Shown one piece after another: positions 1 through 9,881 of a stretch of DNA of 64,000 nt. Position 1 is the first letter of the stretch. The number at the start of each line of letters is the position of its first letter. Made by a program: the position numbers and the translations under genes. The notes below the pieces were generated by a model that ran no database searches, was not told the DNA's origin, and saw nothing but the letters and a program-made list of their open reading frames with translations. Origin of the DNA: CAVRUZ01 sp963724495 (GTDB lineage Bacteria > Actinomycetota > Actinomycetes > Propionibacteriales > DAIQRJ01); the NCBI GenBank assembly GCA_963724495.1, contig CAVRUZ010000005.1, positions 248,001 to 312,000 on the forward strand, read 5' to 3'.

Positions 1-384
1 CTTCGCCGGGATGCCGATCACCGCGAGGCGGCCGCTGTTGCTGGCCACGCCCACCCGGCTCAGGTCGGTGAACTCCATCCGGTGCTCCCACCAGGCGACG
101 CCCTTCCAGGTGATGCCCCGATCGTCGATCGTGATCCTGGTCGGGACCCGCATCAGCCCCGTTCGGCTGACCAGCGCCAGCATCGAACCTCCGACCAGCA
201 GGAGCACGGAGGAGACGATCGAGCCGCCGGTGGACAGCCACACCACCCCGCCGATCAGCGACGCGGCAGCGATGACCCCCGCCATCACGATCGTCGCGAG
301 CAGCACCCGGCTGATTCGGATCTCGAACGGGAGCTCCACCGCTGCGTCGCCCAGGTTGGTGCTGCGGCTGCCGCGATCAGGCAC
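1..384 (-). CDS. Membrane protein with PH-like domain (3' end cut by window edge)
   Basis: No function is recognised. The reading frame opens at a GTG (384-382) behind a GAGGGGGG ribosome-binding site and runs off the window start, giving about 128 residues. Two adjacent hydrophobic segments lie near residues 27-49 and 54-72. They are followed by a beta-rich stretch (RITIDDRGITWKG, then a WWEHRMEF and DLSRVGV pattern) like the bacterial PH-like/YcxB domains that follow two membrane helices in small actinobacterial membrane proteins. It lies 123 bp downstream of proS on the same strand, so it may be co-transcribed. The family is inferred from layout and pattern only. Confidence 0.6.
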   Translation of the reverse strand, partial: MPDRGSRSTNLGDAAVELPFEIRISRVLLATIVMAGVIAAASLIGGVVWLSTGGSIVSSVLLLVGGSMLALVSRTGLMRVPTRITIDDRGITWKGVAWWEHRMEFTDLSRVGVASNSGRLAVIGIPAK

Positions 385-507
385 CGGCCCCCCTCGGCAG
401 GGGTGTGATCGTGGGCATCGCTGGCACCTCTTCTGGCCGGCGGACTGGGGTCGGGCTGAACTCGCGGGAGTTCCCGGACGCTACCGCAGCACGCCTTCGC
501 CGTCCGG

Positions 508-1920
508 TCAGTAGCTACGCCCCACGACGGCCTGGATCCCCGGCTCGTCGTCGGAGTCCGGCAGCGAACCGTCCTCGCGGACCAGGCACCGCACGCTGAC
601 TGCCTGCTCCGCAAGCTTGGCTTCACCCTCGGGTCCGAGGTCTGCCCACGGCAGCCGGGCCCACCCGCTCGCCGCCGCTTCCAACGCCTCTGCAGCGGAG
701 CTGACCTCCACGGTTCCATCGCGCTGACGCTGTTCTGCCTGTGTGTACAGGGCGTTCTGGTCGTCGTCGAGCAGACCCGGAACGGTCGACACCACCTGCG
801 CCAGCGCCATGGACTCCTTGGTTCCGGCGATCCGGCGGACGAGCGTCGCGGTGCCGGCGGCAAGGTCACGCGGCCCGACCTCGACGCGGACAGGGACGCC
901 CTTGAGCTCCCAGTCGACGGCCCGACGACCGAACGGGGTGTCGACCCGGTCGTCGAGCTCGGTGCGGACACCGGCCGCGGTGAGATCCGCCAGCAGTTGC
1001 GCTGCTGCGGCTGCGACGCCCTCCCCGTCCTTGACGACGCTCACCACCGCCTGGGTGGCGGCCAGCCGTGGCGGCACCCGCAGGCCGTCGTCGTCGCCGT
1101 GGGTCATGATCAGGCCACCCACCATGCGGGTACTGACGCCCCACGACGTGGTCCACGCCAGTTGGCGGCTCTGGTCGGCGGCGGTGTACCCGATGTCGAA
1201 TGCTCGCGCGAAGTTCTGGCCGAGTTCGTGGCTCGTGCCCATCTGCAGGGCCTTGCCGTCGCCCATCATCGCCTCGAGCGTCAGCGTGTTGGTGGCGCCC
1301 GCGAACCGTTCCCGCACGGTCTTGCGGCCCGCGACCACCGGAACCGCGAGTTCCCGGCGCATGAAGTCGGCGTAGACCTCGTGCAGGATCCGCCGGGCGT
1401 AGGCCGAGGCGTCTGCCTCGTCCACGTGTGCGGTGTGCCCCTCCTGCCAGAGGAACTCGCTGGTCCGCAGGAAGACGCGGGGGCGGAGCTCCCACCGGAC
1501 CACGTTCGCCCACTGGTTGAGCAGCAGCGGGAGGTCGCGGTGGCTGTTCACCCACTTGGCCATGAAGCCGCCGATGACCGTCTCCGACGTCGGCCGTACC
1601 ACCACCGGCTCCTCCAGCTTCTTCCCGCCGGCGTGAGTGACCACCGCCAGTTCGGGGCTGAAGCCGTCGACGTGCTCGGCCTCGCGCTGGAGAAAGCTCT
1701 CGGGGATGAACAGCGGGAAGTAGGCGTTCTTCGCGCCTGCCGCCTTGATCCGGGCGTCGAGGAGCTGTTGCATCCGCTCCCACAACGCGTAGCCGTACGG
1801 GCGGATCACCATCGTGCCGCGCACCGGCCCGTTGTCGGCCAGCTCAGCCTTCGCGACGACGTCTTGGTACCAGCGCGGAAAGTCGGTCGCGCGTGGCGTG
1901 AGCACACTCGGTCGGGCCAT
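508..1920 (-). CDS. proS: Prolyl-tRNA synthetase, short (archaeal/eukaryotic-like) type
   Basis: Charges tRNA-Pro with proline in the cytoplasm. The 470-residue product opens with the FPRWYQDVVAKAELADNGPV block and has the class II core: motif 1 around GTMVIRPYGYALWERMQ, motif 2 region VVRPTSETVI followed by WANVVRWELRPRVFLRTSEF, and WQEGHTAH. It lacks the large editing insertion of the long bacterial form and ends in a C-terminal tyrosine (VGRSY), as expected for the ProS type 3 found in many actinobacteria. The start is set by the conserved MARPSVLTPR N-terminus. It is transcribed away from ino1. Confidence 0.96.
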   Translation of the reverse strand: MARPSVLTPRATDFPRWYQDVVAKAELADNGPVRGTMVIRPYGYALWERMQQLLDARIKAAGAKNAYFPLFIPESFLQREAEHVDGFSPELAVVTHAGGKKLEEPVVVRPTSETVIGGFMAKWVNSHRDLPLLLNQWANVVRWELRPRVFLRTSEFLWQEGHTAHVDEADASAYARRILHEVYADFMRRELAVPVVAGRKTVRERFAGATNTLTLEAMMGDGKALQMGTSHELGQNFARAFDIGYTAADQSRQLAWTTSWGVSTRMVGGLIMTHGDDDGLRVPPRLAATQAVVSVVKDGEGVAAAAAQLLADLTAAGVRTELDDRVDTPFGRRAVDWELKGVPVRVEVGPRDLAAGTATLVRRIAGTKESMALAQVVSTVPGLLDDDQNALYTQAEQRQRDGTVEVSSAAEALEAAASGWARLPWADLGPEGEAKLAEQAVSVRCLVREDGSLPDSDDEPGIQAVVGRSY

Positions 1921-2059
1921 GCGGGCAAGGGTAGTGAGGCATGTCCGGTCATGACAGCAGGTTGATTGTCGCCTACGGTCTCAGTTCGTCTTGCTACGTC
2001 CCCCATGCCATGTCCGTACATCCAGGTGCCAGTACATCCAGGCCGAGGAGTAATTCTTT

Positions 2060-3133
2060 ATGCCCGCAGTGAATGTCGCGATCGTCGGAGTAGGCAACTG
2101 TGCCGCTTCGCTCATACAAGGCGTGCACTTCTACCGCGATGCAGAGTCCGGCACGAGGGTGCCCGGTCTCATGCACGTGGAGTTCGGTGACTACCACATC
2201 CGCGACGTGAACTTCGTTGCGGCGTTCGACGTCGACGGCAAGAAGGTCGGTCTGGATCTCGCGGACGCCATCGGCGCCAGCCAGAACAACACGATCAAGT
2301 TCGCCGACGTTCCTCGTACAGGTGTCAACGTCAGCAGGGGAAAGACCCTCGACGGCCTCGGCCGCTACTACCGCGAGACGATCGACGAGTCCGACGAGGA
2401 ACCCGTCGATGTCGTGTCAGCGTTGAAGAGTTCAGGCGCCGACGTCGTGGTGTGTTACCTGCCTGTGGGTTCGGAAGAGGCGGCACGCTTCTACGCCGAG
2501 TGCGCGATCGCCGCAGGATGTGCGTTCGTCAATGCGCTGCCGGTGTTCATTGCCTCCGATCCGATCTGGGCGTCCAAGTTCACGAAGGCAGGTCTGCCGA
2601 TCATCGGCGACGACATCAAGTCGCAGGTCGGCGCCACCATCACGCACCGGGTTCTGGCCAAGCTGTTCGAGGATCGCGGCGTGGAGCTGCAGCGGACCAT
2701 GCAGCTCAATGTCGGCGGGAACATGGACTTCAAGAACATGCTCGAGCGGGATCGTCTGGAGAGCAAGAAGATCTCCAAGACACAGTCGGTCACCTCTCAG
2801 GTGGACCGTGACCTCGGCGCGGACAACGTGCACATCGGACCGAGCGACTACGTTGCCTGGCTCGACGATCGCAAGTGGGCGTACGTGCGCCTGGAGGGCA
2901 AGGCCTTCGGCGACGTGCCGTTGAGCCTGGAGTACAAGCTCGAGGTGTGGGACTCGCCCAACTCCGCCGGCATCATCATCGACGCCATCCGTGCGGCCAA
3001 GATCGCCCGTGACCGTGGCATCGGCGGGCCGGTGTTGAGCGCCAGCAGCTACTTCATGAAGTCACCACCGGAGCAGTACGACGACCAGACCGCACGCGAC
3101 TTGGTGGAGGCGTTCATCCGCGGCGACGCCTGA
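2060..3133 (+). CDS. ino1: Myo-inositol-1-phosphate synthase
   Basis: Converts glucose 6-phosphate to 1D-myo-inositol 3-phosphate using NAD. This is the first step towards phosphatidylinositol and mycothiol in actinobacteria. The 357-residue protein shows the N-terminal Rossmann motif ([10 protein letters not shown]), the interior [17 protein letters not shown] and [12 protein letters not shown] signatures, and ends in the [15 protein letters not shown] tail seen in short actinobacterial Ino1 proteins. An ATG start follows a GAGGAG ribosome-binding site at 2044-2049. It is divergent from proS. Confidence 0.97.
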   Translation: MPAVNVAIVGVGNCAASLIQGVHFYRDAESGTRVPGLMHVEFGDYHIRDVNFVAAFDVDGKKVGLDLADAIGASQNNTIKFADVPRTGVNVSRGKTLDGLGRYYRETIDESDEEPVDVVSALKSSGADVVVCYLPVGSEEAARFYAECAIAAGCAFVNALPVFIASDPIWASKFTKAGLPIIGDDIKSQVGATITHRVLAKLFEDRGVELQRTMQLNVGGNMDFKNMLERDRLESKKISKTQSVTSQVDRDLGADNVHIGPSDYVAWLDDRKWAYVRLEGKAFGDVPLSLEYKLEVWDSPNSAGIIIDAIRAAKIARDRGIGGPVLSASSYFMKSPPEQYDDQTARDLVEAFIRGDA

Positions 3134-3233
3134 CCATTGACGCGCGGTAGCCCGCCGAGGGGCGCTGCCGCTTACTTCCGGTATCGGACAAATCCTGCCG
3201 ATGCCGGACCCGCTCGGCCTAGGGTCCTGGCCC

Positions 3234-4052
3234 ATGCGCCTCCGACCCCTCCTGCCGATCCTCGCGCTGGTCTCCGCCGTGCTGATCGTGCTGCCCACGT
3301 CGTCCGCCACGGCCGCCCCGCCGCCACCCCCTCCTCCGGGACGCCCGTACACCCATCTGCAGCTGAACCTCTGCCTGTCGGGTCTCGCGGGCTGCTTTCC
3401 GCGCACTGAGTACCCGAAGGTCCTCGACGAAGCCGTCGCACACATCAAGAAGACCCGGCCGGAGTCCGTCGCGATCAACGAGGGCTGCTCCGGTGACGCT
3501 GACCTGATTGCAAAGCGGACCGGCATGCACGCCAGCTTCACGAGGGTCATCTACGACGGCGCGGAGCTCCCCTGTACCAACCCGACCGGCCGCGGCTTCT
3601 TCGGCAACGCGGTGCTCACCCGGTCCGCTCACGTGCAGGTGGAGGCGCAGCCGTATGCCTCGCAGCTGGGCCGCGAGCAGCGGCGCTGGATCTGCGTCAC
3701 CAGCGGCCCCGACCGCGTGACCGTGTGCACCACCCACCTCGCGCTCGGCGGTGCGGCCGGATCGGCCGACCGCGCGAACCAGGATGCCCAGTGCGCCGAG
3801 TTCGGCCAGGTACTGCAGGCCCGAACGGCCGGTAGCAAGGTGATCGCGTCCGGCGACATGAACCGGCAGACCACCTGTGCTTCAGACAGCTTCTGGACCC
3901 TTCGCGACGAGGACGCCACGCAGGCCAAGGGCATCCAGCACGCGTACGGCGAAGTCAACGCCTTCGCTTCTCCCTCGAAACAGGTCATCCCCGCTACGTA
4001 CACCGACCACGACTACCTGCAGGTGAAGGCGACGCTCCGGCCTGGTCTGTGA
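3234..4052 (+). CDS. Secreted endonuclease/exonuclease/phosphatase-fold protein
   Basis: Probably an exported phosphodiesterase or nuclease-like hydrolase. From the ATG at 3234 the product is about 272 residues with a Sec-type signal (MRLRPLLPILALVSAVLIV, cleavage near ATAAP) and a short proline run. The EEP catalytic landmarks are present in order: a glutamate in AINEGC, GDMNRQ, and a C-terminal TDHDYLQVK (the DH pair). Several cysteines suggest disulfides after export. An upstream in-frame ATG at 3201 would bury the signal peptide, so the later start is preferred. The substrate is unknown. Confidence 0.75.
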   Translation: MRLRPLLPILALVSAVLIVLPTSSATAAPPPPPPPGRPYTHLQLNLCLSGLAGCFPRTEYPKVLDEAVAHIKKTRPESVAINEGCSGDADLIAKRTGMHASFTRVIYDGAELPCTNPTGRGFFGNAVLTRSAHVQVEAQPYASQLGREQRRWICVTSGPDRVTVCTTHLALGGAAGSADRANQDAQCAEFGQVLQARTAGSKVIASGDMNRQTTCASDSFWTLRDEDATQAKGIQHAYGEVNAFASPSKQVIPATYTDHDYLQVKATLRPGL

Positions 4053-4311
4053 CGCGAAGCCCACGCGCACTAGCGAGCTGGGCTCCGCCTTCCACGTCCG
4101 CCACGGCTGCCCGTCGACACCTAGTCGGCTCCAGCGCCGGTTGAGTACTCCGGCACCGGGAAAGAACTGGGTGGTCAGGTGACCAACCGGCGCCGCGTAT
4201 CCGTATCGGCACCTACGGCCAGGGCGTCGCATGCCGGGAGGCCGGCGGCAGCTCCCGCGTAGGCTCCGACGTGGCCTTTGGACCGATTCCTGCGAGAACG
4301 AAGGGCTAGGG
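4053..4311. other. Intergenic stretch before MFS gene
   Basis: This 259-bp gap holds no convincing gene. A weak inverted pair (GGTGGTCA/TGACCAACC near 4171-4190) is visible but has no U-tract. An in-frame ATG at 4231 could extend the transporter by 27 residues, but that extension is arginine-rich and unlike an MFS N-terminus. Confidence 0.4.
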
Positions 4312-5625
4312 GTGGCCTTCTTCCGCGAACTCGCCGACCTGTCGCGTCACGGCGGATTCCGGCGGCTGTTCGGGGTGCGCCTGGCGTCGCAGTTCTCCGA
4401 CGGCATCTTCCAGGTTGCGCTCGCCGGGTTCGTCATCTTCTCTCCCGAGCGCGCGCCGTCGGCCGGGGCGATCGCGGTGGCCCTGGCGATCCTGCTTCTC
4501 CCCTACAGCATCGTCGGGCCGTTCGCCGGTGTGCTGCTCGACCGGTGGTCAAGGCGCGGCATCCTCGTTGTCAGCAACCTGATACGAGCGGTCCTGGGTG
4601 CAGGAGTCGCCGGCGTCATCGCCATCGACGCCGTGGACTGGCGGCTGACGTTGCTCGTGCTGGTGATGTTCGCTGTCAACCGGTTCCTGCTGGCGGGATT
4701 GTCGGCCTCGCTCCCCCACGTGGTCGAGGCCGACCGGCTCGTGATGGCGAACGCCGTCACCCCCACGTGCGGGACGATGGCCAACCTGGTGGGCACGGCG
4801 GCCGGCGGCCTGGTGCACCAGTTCGGCAACGACGTGTCGGTGGCCGTCTGCGCGTGCCTGGGCTTCCTCGCTGCCGGCCTCCTCGCCCTCCGACTGCCCT
4901 TTCTGGGTCCGGATCTCGCTGACGCGTCGGTTGCCGTGCGCGCCGCCATGCGCAACGTGGTGCGCGGGCTCGTCGACGGCGTCCGGCACCTGTCGCCGCC
5001 CTCCCGGCTCGGCCTCGGCGTGATCGCCGCGCACCGACTGGGATTCGGTCTCGTCCTCGTCGCCACCGCCCTGTTGTTCCGCACGGTTCTCGCGGACGGC
5101 GGCACCGGACTCGGCGGCTTCGCTCTCGCTGTCGGCGCCTCGGGGCTCGGGTTCGCGGTCGCCGCCGTCACCATGCCCCGGCTGATCCACTCGATCGGTA
5201 TCCCCCGGGCGATCGTCAGCGTGCTTCTGCTGTCGGCCTGCGCAGTGCTCGTCGCCGCACCCTGGTTCACGCGACCGGCCGTGGTCAGTGCTGCGTTCCT
5301 GATGGGGATCAGCGCGCAGGGACTGAAGATCTGCGTCGACACCGTCGTCCAGTTGTCCGTCGACGACGTCCACCGCGGGCGGGCGTTCGCCTTCTACGAC
5401 ATGGTCTTCAACGTGGTCTTCGTGACCGCCGCCGTCATCGCCACAGTCGTCCTACCCACAACGGGCAGGTCGGTGGCGGTCATGCTCGCCCTGGGCGGTT
5501 GGTATCTGCTGATCGCCCTTGTCTTCGCCCGCGTGTGGCGCGCGCGGGTCGGTGACCTGGCGAACGGCTTGGCGCAACGGGGTGGCGACCACCTGATGGC
5601 CGACGGGAGCAGGATGAGCACATGA
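4312..5625 (+). CDS. MFS transporter
   Basis: Major facilitator superfamily permease, probably an exporter of a small molecule. The 437-residue product from the GTG at 4312 has about 12 hydrophobic segments. The first intracellular loop reads LLDRWSRRGILVVSN, a GxLaDRxxRR-like MFS signature. The GTG is preferred because GAAGGGCTAGGG lies just upstream and the protein then begins directly before helix 1 (FRRLFGVRLASQFSDGIFQVAL). Its stop overlaps the start of the next gene by 4 bp, so the two are probably translationally coupled. The substrate cannot be told. Confidence 0.85.
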   Translation: MAFFRELADLSRHGGFRRLFGVRLASQFSDGIFQVALAGFVIFSPERAPSAGAIAVALAILLLPYSIVGPFAGVLLDRWSRRGILVVSNLIRAVLGAGVAGVIAIDAVDWRLTLLVLVMFAVNRFLLAGLSASLPHVVEADRLVMANAVTPTCGTMANLVGTAAGGLVHQFGNDVSVAVCACLGFLAAGLLALRLPFLGPDLADASVAVRAAMRNVVRGLVDGVRHLSPPSRLGLGVIAAHRLGFGLVLVATALLFRTVLADGGTGLGGFALAVGASGLGFAVAAVTMPRLIHSIGIPRAIVSVLLLSACAVLVAAPWFTRPAVVSAAFLMGISAQGLKICVDTVVQLSVDDVHRGRAFAFYDMVFNVVFVTAAVIATVVLPTTGRSVAVMLALGGWYLLIALVFARVWRARVGDLANGLAQRGGDHLMADGSRMST

Positions 5626-6002
5626 TCGGCCGCCTGCACCACGTGATCCTCGACTGCCCGGATCCGCGAAGCCTGGCTGGGTTCTATTCCGAGCTGCTTG
5701 GTCTCCCCATCACCTACGACTCCGACGACTTCGTGGTCGTCTCCTCGAGTCAGCAGGCCTCCGGACTGGCGTTCCAGCTCGCGCCCGACTACCAGCCGCC
5801 GCGCTGGGGCGACCCGAGCCGTCCGCAACAGGTGCACCTCGACGTGATGGTCGATGACCTGGCGACGGCCCACGCCGCTGTCGTCGGTCTCGGCGCCGTC
5901 CGACTCGAGTCACCTGACGGCCACGTGTACACCGACCCTGCCGGTCACCTGTTCTGCCTGATCAACCGTCCCGGCTGGGCCGAGCCGGTCAACCCCGATT
6001 GA
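5622..6002 (+). CDS. VOC-family (glyoxalase/bleomycin-resistance fold) protein
   Basis: Small vicinal-oxygen-chelate fold protein of 126 residues. It may bind a metal or a small toxic molecule. It has the usual paired beta-alpha-beta-beta-beta modules: LHHVILDCPDPRSLAGFYSELLG at the start, QVHLDVMVDDL in the middle, and PAGHLFCLINRPG near the end, giving the typical H/H/(D or E) ligand spacing. The start ATG lies in an ATGA overlap with the MFS gene, so a joint detoxification or efflux role is possible. That role is inference from position. Confidence 0.85.
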   Translation: MIGRLHHVILDCPDPRSLAGFYSELLGLPITYDSDDFVVVSSSQQASGLAFQLAPDYQPPRWGDPSRPQQVHLDVMVDDLATAHAAVVGLGAVRLESPDGHVYTDPAGHLFCLINRPGWAEPVNPD

Positions 6003-6008
6003 CGATCC

Positions 6009-6569
6009 TCAGCAGATCTTGTCCTGCTGCCACCGGATGCGCTCGTCCCATTCGGTGAGCCCGACGACTTTGTCCTGCCAGTGATAGCAATTGCTGCGGT
6101 CGTCCCAGTCCGCGTAGATCTCCTCCCATGGCGCGATGTCGCAGTGCACCTTGAGTGAGCTCGGATCCACCGGCTCGTTCGCCGGCTGATAACGGAAGTC
6201 CGCGGAGAGACGCGCGAACTCGGGGCGAAGGTTGGGCAGGGCGCGGTGCACCGTGCGGCAGGAGAACGTGATCACGTCACCGGCCTCGTAGTCACCGACG
6301 GCCCATGGGTACGGCATTTCGCACAGGTACGCCTCCAGCCCACCCGGACCCTCCGAAGCGTGGTAGCTCAGCACACCGTCGGCCTGCGAGCCCACCATCG
6401 GCGTGATCCCGCCGAGTTCCACCGGGCAGTCGCCCAACGGGAACCATGCCGTCCATGCCTTCTTGCTGCCCTGGATGTGGATGAAGTTCCAGGCAGCAAA
6501 GCCAATTGCGCCTCGCAGGTAATGGGATTCGACAGTCTTACTGGTGGTCCGTGCCACAGTTCGTGCCAC
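6009..6569 (-). pseudogene. Phytanoyl-CoA dioxygenase (PhyH) family protein, 5'-truncated
   Basis: Remnant of a non-heme Fe(II)/2-oxoglutarate oxygenase. The frame gives 186 residues. From about residue 13 it matches the C-terminal half of PhyH-type proteins (SYHASEGPGGLEAY, then GDYEAGDVITFSCRTVHRALPN with the distal iron-ligand histidine, then ARLSADFRYQP with the 2-oxoglutarate arginine). The N-terminal half with the proximal HxD ligands is absent. The first dozen residues (ARTVARTTSK) look like foreign sequence, so the gene appears cut at about 6540 by a rearrangement. It converges on the VOC gene. Confidence 0.7.
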
Positions 6570-6722
6570 TACAGGCGGCGGGCCGTGCCATCCACGGGCG
6601 GCACGCCAGCGCCAAGACCACCTGGACTGCTACGGCCATTTTGGGGGCCCCCGACTTCGACAGCCTACGAGCCGCCATCGACGCGTGATGGCGACTCGCG
6701 CTCCCGCGAGGGACGGGGCACG
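6570..6722. other. Junction sequence beside truncated PhyH gene
   Basis: On the plus strand a short open stretch ends in HASAKTTWTATAILGAPDFDSLRAAIDA and a stop at 6686-6688. This looks like the last residues of some protein joined to the broken PhyH gene, but I do not recognise the family. Confidence 0.25.
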
Positions 6723-7022
6723 TCAGTCGTGGCCGCCGAGGGCTGACAAGCCCCGCTCAAGGTCTGCCCTGTCGATGACGGGGAAGATGTCGAGGTGCGC
6801 CCCAAACTCCGAGAAGAACGGCTCGCTGATTGCTGGTAGCTGTGACGGGTCATCCATCTGGAAAATGATGAATGCGGTGCGGTGTCCGCCATCGGGACCG
6901 AAGTAGGCGGCCTCCGGCTTCAGCTGCTCCATCGCCGCTTGCATGACCTTGGGGAGCCGCCCATCTTGGATTGCCTTGGTAGAGACTGCTGTGTCCAACC
7001 TGGCCTTCAACATCATCCGCAT
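6723..7022 (-). CDS. Conserved hypothetical protein (DUF3303/muconolactone-isomerase-like fold)
   Basis: A 99-residue protein starting MRMMLKARLDTAVSTKAIQDG, with KPEAAYFGPDGGHRTAFIIFQM and a C-terminal PVIDRADLERGL. This is the pattern of small actinobacterial ferredoxin-like alpha/beta proteins that usually form dimers and are annotated as hypothetical. No catalytic residues are evident. The ATG start follows an AGTAGGAGT-type sequence in the reverse strand. It is the only intact gene in this relic zone. Confidence 0.65.
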   Translation of the reverse strand: MRMMLKARLDTAVSTKAIQDGRLPKVMQAAMEQLKPEAAYFGPDGGHRTAFIIFQMDDPSQLPAISEPFFSEFGAHLDIFPVIDRADLERGLSALGGHD

Positions 7023-7192
7023 CGTGCACTCCTACTGGTCGCCCGAAGGCGATCGCCTTCGTGCACCGCATGAGGCTCTCGCCGCGCGCCGATGAATAGG
7101 TGCGCCAGGCGTCGTCGTAGTCGCTGTCCGGGACTGGCGACGCAGGCAGGATCAGCGCCGGGCTGCCGCAGCGACGCCATAGCGGACCGGAG

Positions 7193-7306
7193 CGCTTCGG
7201 CACATCGCGGCATGCGGGCGAGCTGTGCCCCAACCGGGCGATCAAGTCGGCAAGCGTGGCACCCGTTTCCGGGTGCCCGCTCTGCATCGCAGCCCGAACG
7301 TGAGGC
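7193..7306 (-). pseudogene. Tyrosine recombinase (integrase) C-terminal scrap
   Basis: The minus-strand translation contains GATLADLIARLGHSSPA, which matches the segment just before and including the LGH box of actinobacterial phage integrases. The expected following residues (AAxRYQH, with the catalytic tyrosine) are not present in any frame. The rest of the gene is missing. Read as the fossil of an integrated element. Confidence 0.4.
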
Positions 7307-7309
7307 GTG

Positions 7310-7657
7310 CTACGCGCAGGCCGCCGCTGCGGCGGGGAACGCCGCCTCGAGGGCGCGAAGTCGAGGTGCGAGATCACCTTGTTGCCGTCCGTGGGTCCAG
7401 CCATCACGCCGTGCGCGTTGATCAGCGTGCTGGTGGTGACGCCCACGGCGTCGGCGAGGACCTCCGCGCCGGCGGGGCAGATCCCCTCCGAAGCAGCGAT
7501 TGCCCGAAGAACAGGTAGCCGTTGGAGCCCGCGCGCCCTGCGTTCCCGTTCGGGTTCGGGTCGTTGAAGAGCAGAAGTGCGCAGTCGCGCCGGTGGCGGT
7601 GAGCACGAGGGTCGCGGCGGCGACGGCGGCGATGGTGGACAGGCGACGGACAAGCAT
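7310..7657 (-). pseudogene. Small secreted protein, frameshifted
   Basis: The gene starts at ATG 7657 behind CGAAGGGTTGCCCC with a clear signal peptide (MLVRRLSTIAAVAAATLVL, then TATGATA). The mature sequence must be pieced together from three frames: NDPNPNGNAGRAGSNGYLFFG, then IAASEGICPAGAEVLADAVG, then VTTSTLINAHGVMAGPTDGN and NKVISHLDFAP. At least two frameshifts interrupt about 110 residues. No family is recognised. The start also fits as a promoter-proximal exported protein gene. Whether it is decayed or misread cannot be told from this sequence. Confidence 0.5.
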
Positions 7658-8954
7658 GGGGCAACCCTTCGTAGTCGGACAGGAAGCGCCCGAGGCGCTT
7701 GCGCCTGTCTAGATGGCTCTCACTCCATCTGTGCCGATCCGCCGTGATCGTTGTAATCCTGTTACTGCAGTGGGAATTCTCATGACTCCGCGTGGCTGCG
7801 GACGCACCGTGCGTGTTCGAATGCCTCGCCCGACAGCGAGCACTGCAGCACCGGCCCCAGCCCGCCGAGCGGTCTGCATACAGATCGAGAGTCCGCCGAA
7901 ATATCCGTTGCCGGGGGGAGACCCCCGATCACCCATTTGTGGCGCGACCGGAGTGTTTGGCGCCTCACCTTGCGTACGATTCCAATGTCTACGGGATTGG
8001 TAGAGATTCAGGGCCTCAGTGTCCGTGAGAGGCGATCCGACGTGCATCGCACCTGTGATGCACGCGCGCCAGGACAGACGACGGCGTGTAATGGGTGACC
8101 GCCTGGGTACGTTTGCGCTGTGTGATCAGGCGAATGGGGTCCACTACTCGAAGCGGTCGTCACCCCTACCAGGGCGTCCACTCACCCCATGTCCATGCGT
8201 ACTGTGCGATCACTGCCCCGTAATGTCGGCCTGATTGGGCGCCGGTCGACATAGTCAATGTTCTGTTCTGGCTGGAAGCGTCGCTGTCGAGGACTTCCAC
8301 GATGCCGCATCGGTGGCGGCACCGACGTCAGCGCCCGCGGCTCCAATCAATTGCGGCGGGAGCCGTGTATCCACGGCAAGTGGAAAAGGGGTGGAGCCGA
8401 CCGCAGATCTGAAGCGGTCTCCGGGCTCGGCGTAAGCACCCGTGCCGTCAAGCTGCCGTCGCGCAGGCCATCCAGCAAGGCGGAATCATCGAGCGGAGTT
8501 CTGCGCTCGCGGCCTGCAACGCGTCGAAGATATCGAGCAGATCGCTCAGAACCTGCGGCGGTTCTACTCCGAGCTTTGGACAGATTCCAGCAATTGCTTC
8601 GCGTCAAAAATGCTTGCCATTTTCAGGTGACCCTTTCGTCTTGCCAGCGTGTAGTTGAGCGCGATCAGCAATTCGTCGTCCCTCATTCCGTCCAGCACTC
8701 GACGCTGCCGCTTCGGCGGGGCGTGCTGCCGCCACGGCGGCGGCCTGTTGCCGAGTCAGCCACCGCTCGGATATTCGCGGCTGTTGCTGTCATCGTCGGG
8801 CGGTGTTGCGGTCATGTGGTCCGTTTCTTGGTAAGCGGGTGGCCCGCCCGGGTGGAATGCCGGGCAGGCCGTGGGGCCCGCGCAGGACGCTCGACAGCAG
8901 GTAGCAGGTGGCATCCTCGAGGCCTGTCCGTGGAAGGTGTCCTACGCTGAAACG
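7658..8954. other. Gene-poor relic region
   Basis: About 1.3 kb with no credible gene. Base composition is less G+C rich than the neighbours and every frame is broken or of unnatural composition. Visible structures are an 8-bp inverted repeat (CGTGCATC/GATGCACG, 8041-8064) and a GC hairpin at about 8844-8870 (GCCGCCCGG... pairing with CCGGGCAGGC). Neither has a recognised function. Confidence 0.4.
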
Positions 8955-9347
8955 ATGTGGAGAACAGGCTGGGCATTGCTGATCGGCGGTGCTTGCTGGC
9001 TCGCGGCGGTCAGCCTCTTGGAGACAGGGCGGGATATTGAATCCTTGTCGTTCGCGTGGCCTTCGCCGCTGCCGGGGTCCTCGTATTCGCAGATCTACTT
9101 GCACTTCGCGGGCAGACTCCCTTCGTGTCTGGCACGCTTCGGTGCTGGCTTGACCGGAGGGGCAACAGTCGCGCCACAGCCGGTTCGCGATTGGCTCATT
9201 CGTCGGACTCCTTGAGGCGTACTACGGACTGCATTCCGTCGAGCCAATAGGCCTGATTCTGTTGGGAACATGCTTGATGCGAAAGCATGGAGATATCCCG
9301 CCATGGGCAGCCGCAATACCTCTCTTGCTGACGTGTCCGAGTCGTCA
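8955..9347 (+). pseudogene. Decayed small integral membrane protein
   Basis: Three hydrophobic fragments in three successive frames appear to belong to one lost gene. They are MWRTGWALLIGGACWLAAV from the ATG at 8955, then VVRVAFAAAGVLVFADLLAL (about 9052-9110), then FAIGSFVGLLEAYYGLHSVE and PIGLILLGTC (about 9185-9270). Taken together they resemble a four-helix membrane protein of about 130 residues. At least two frameshifts are needed. No family name can be assigned. Confidence 0.35.
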
Positions 9348-9791
9348 CCTACGGCTCCAGTCCGGCGACCTTGACGTTTGGGCCGCGGGATCGGCATTTC
9401 ATCCACCGCGGAGTGGACTGGCTGCTTTCGGGATCGCCGCATTAAAGAGATCACCCCCCTCGGAAGCCGGTCAGGTGTGATCGCCCCGGATCATTGGGCT
9501 TCCTTCTATTCGCCGCTGCCGGTCAGCGACGTGACGTTACGCGGGCTGCCGTTGATGCTGTGCGGTTCGCTGGAGCATGGGGATCTGCCTTGTCGGGACG
9601 CGGCAGACTGACGGTGAACGCCGCCGCCGAGCCGTCGAGCTTGGCGTAGATCGTGGTGTTCACTGGACCCGATCAACCGCGTATCCTCGGATGATGACAG
9701 CCACTTCTCTGAGTGTGGCGAATCGTCTGCACGTGCGGACATTGCCGGTCCGCAGCCGCTCTCGTCCACCTGTTGCCGTGGGTTGTCATGA
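9348..9791. other. Gene-poor stretch upstream of AraC-type gene
   Basis: No complete gene is seen. A plus-strand frame from 9691 (MMTATSLSVANRLHVRTLP ... GCHEIEYTRRPE) could be the lost N-terminal part of the downstream AraC-type regulator in another frame, but the match is too weak to join them. Confidence 0.3.
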
Positions 9792-9881
9792 GATCGAGTA
9801 CACGCGCAGACCCGAGCCGACCAGCCGTTCCGGGTCTGGGGCCTGCACCTGATCCCTCGTCACCGCGCGGGCGTCCCCGTC

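Noticed and set aside
8041..8064. Inverted repeat CGTGCATC/GATGCACG
   Set aside because: Too short and isolated to call an operator or terminator.
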